A DNA stretch of 6,172 nt from Nocardioides sp. Its GTDB lineage: Bacteria > Actinomycetota > Actinomycetes > Propionibacteriales > Nocardioidaceae. The stretch spans positions 1-6,172 of the forward strand of contig JAJPEO010000280.1 in the NCBI GenBank assembly GCA_021166815.1, read 5' to 3'. The notes beneath the pieces were generated by a model. The model ran no database searches and was not told where the DNA came from. It was given only the letters and a program-made list of their open reading frames with translations. The first letter of the stretch is position 1, and the number at the start of each line of letters is the position of its first letter. A program made the translations under genes and the position numbers. Shown here piece after piece: positions 6,107 through 6,172 of this stretch.

Positions 6107-6172
6107 AGCTCGCAGACCCCCGCCTCGCACCTCGTCCACGACGAGCTGCCCACTGCCCAGGAGATGGCCCGC
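6104..6172 (+). CDS. Start of an unrecognised rightward gene (partial, 3' end outside window)
   Basis: An ATG at 6104 opens a frame of 23 codons that reaches the window edge without a stop. It encodes a polar N-terminus with SSQTPASH followed by HDELPTAQEMAR. There is no signal peptide or membrane segment in this part. The frame keeps G or C at nearly all third positions, as expected for a real gene here, and a TANNNT box is spaced for a leaderless start. The product cannot be named from 23 residues. It does not look like the start of the HesB/IscA-type protein that is often found near this locus in actinobacteria. Confidence 0.6.
   Translation, partial: MSSQTPASHLVHDELPTAQEMAR

Noticed and set aside
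6104..6172. Right-edge gene as a HesB/IscA-type iron-sulfur protein, suggested by the usual neighbourhood of adoK
   Set aside because: The 23 visible residues do not resemble the N-terminus of that family, and neighbourhood alone is not enough to name it.

Overview
The window comes from the chromosome of a high-GC actinobacterium. The evidence is pervasive G/C at third codon positions, GTG starts, TANNNT -10 boxes placed for leaderless mRNAs, an actinobacterial ctaC-ctaD-ctaF oxidase cluster and a Mycobacterium-type adenosine kinase. A Nocardioides-like or related lineage is plausible, but the genus cannot be fixed from this sequence alone.

Layout from left to right. Positions 1-240 hold the 3' end of a rightward gene with lower GC (about 61% by hand count, against clearly more than 70% in a sampled line of the nifS-like gene). 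Its product tail resembles the PUA/EVE-like domains of McrB-type modification-dependent restriction proteins (tentative). Positions 241-437 are a gene-free gap with a hairpin and two copies of a 22-bp direct repeat 32 bp apart. A strong 18-bp hairpin at 438-476 ends the leftward operon ctaC-ctaD-ctaF (3558 down to 492). This operon encodes subunits II, I and IV of the aa3-type cytochrome c oxidase, and both of its junctions are 4-base stop/start overlaps. A 105-bp divergent promoter region follows. Next is a rightward two-gene unit: a NifS/IscS-like cysteine desulfurase (3664-4806) and a TusA-like sulfur carrier (4803-5039), also overlapping by 4 bases. It meets, tail to tail, a leftward PfkB-family adenosine kinase (adoK/cbhK, 5053-6039). 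A second divergent promoter region (6040-6103) separates adoK from the first 23 codons of an unrecognised rightward gene.

How the genes work together: CtaC carries CuA and receives electrons from cytochrome c, CtaD carries heme a and the heme a3-CuB site that reduces O2, and CtaF is the small actinobacterial subunit IV. The desulfurase-TusA pair should take sulfur from cysteine as a persulfide and pass it to the CPxP cysteine of the carrier; the final acceptor is unknown. AdoK returns adenosine to AMP. From memory, M. tuberculosis has ctaC and adoK/cbhK close together with asnB between them, so the sulfur-relay pair here occupies the slot that asnB fills there.

No clearly new system is visible. 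The points most worth a second look are the divergent active-site surroundings of the desulfurase in its two-gene unit, the probable leaderless promoters, and the low-GC left edge with its repeats.
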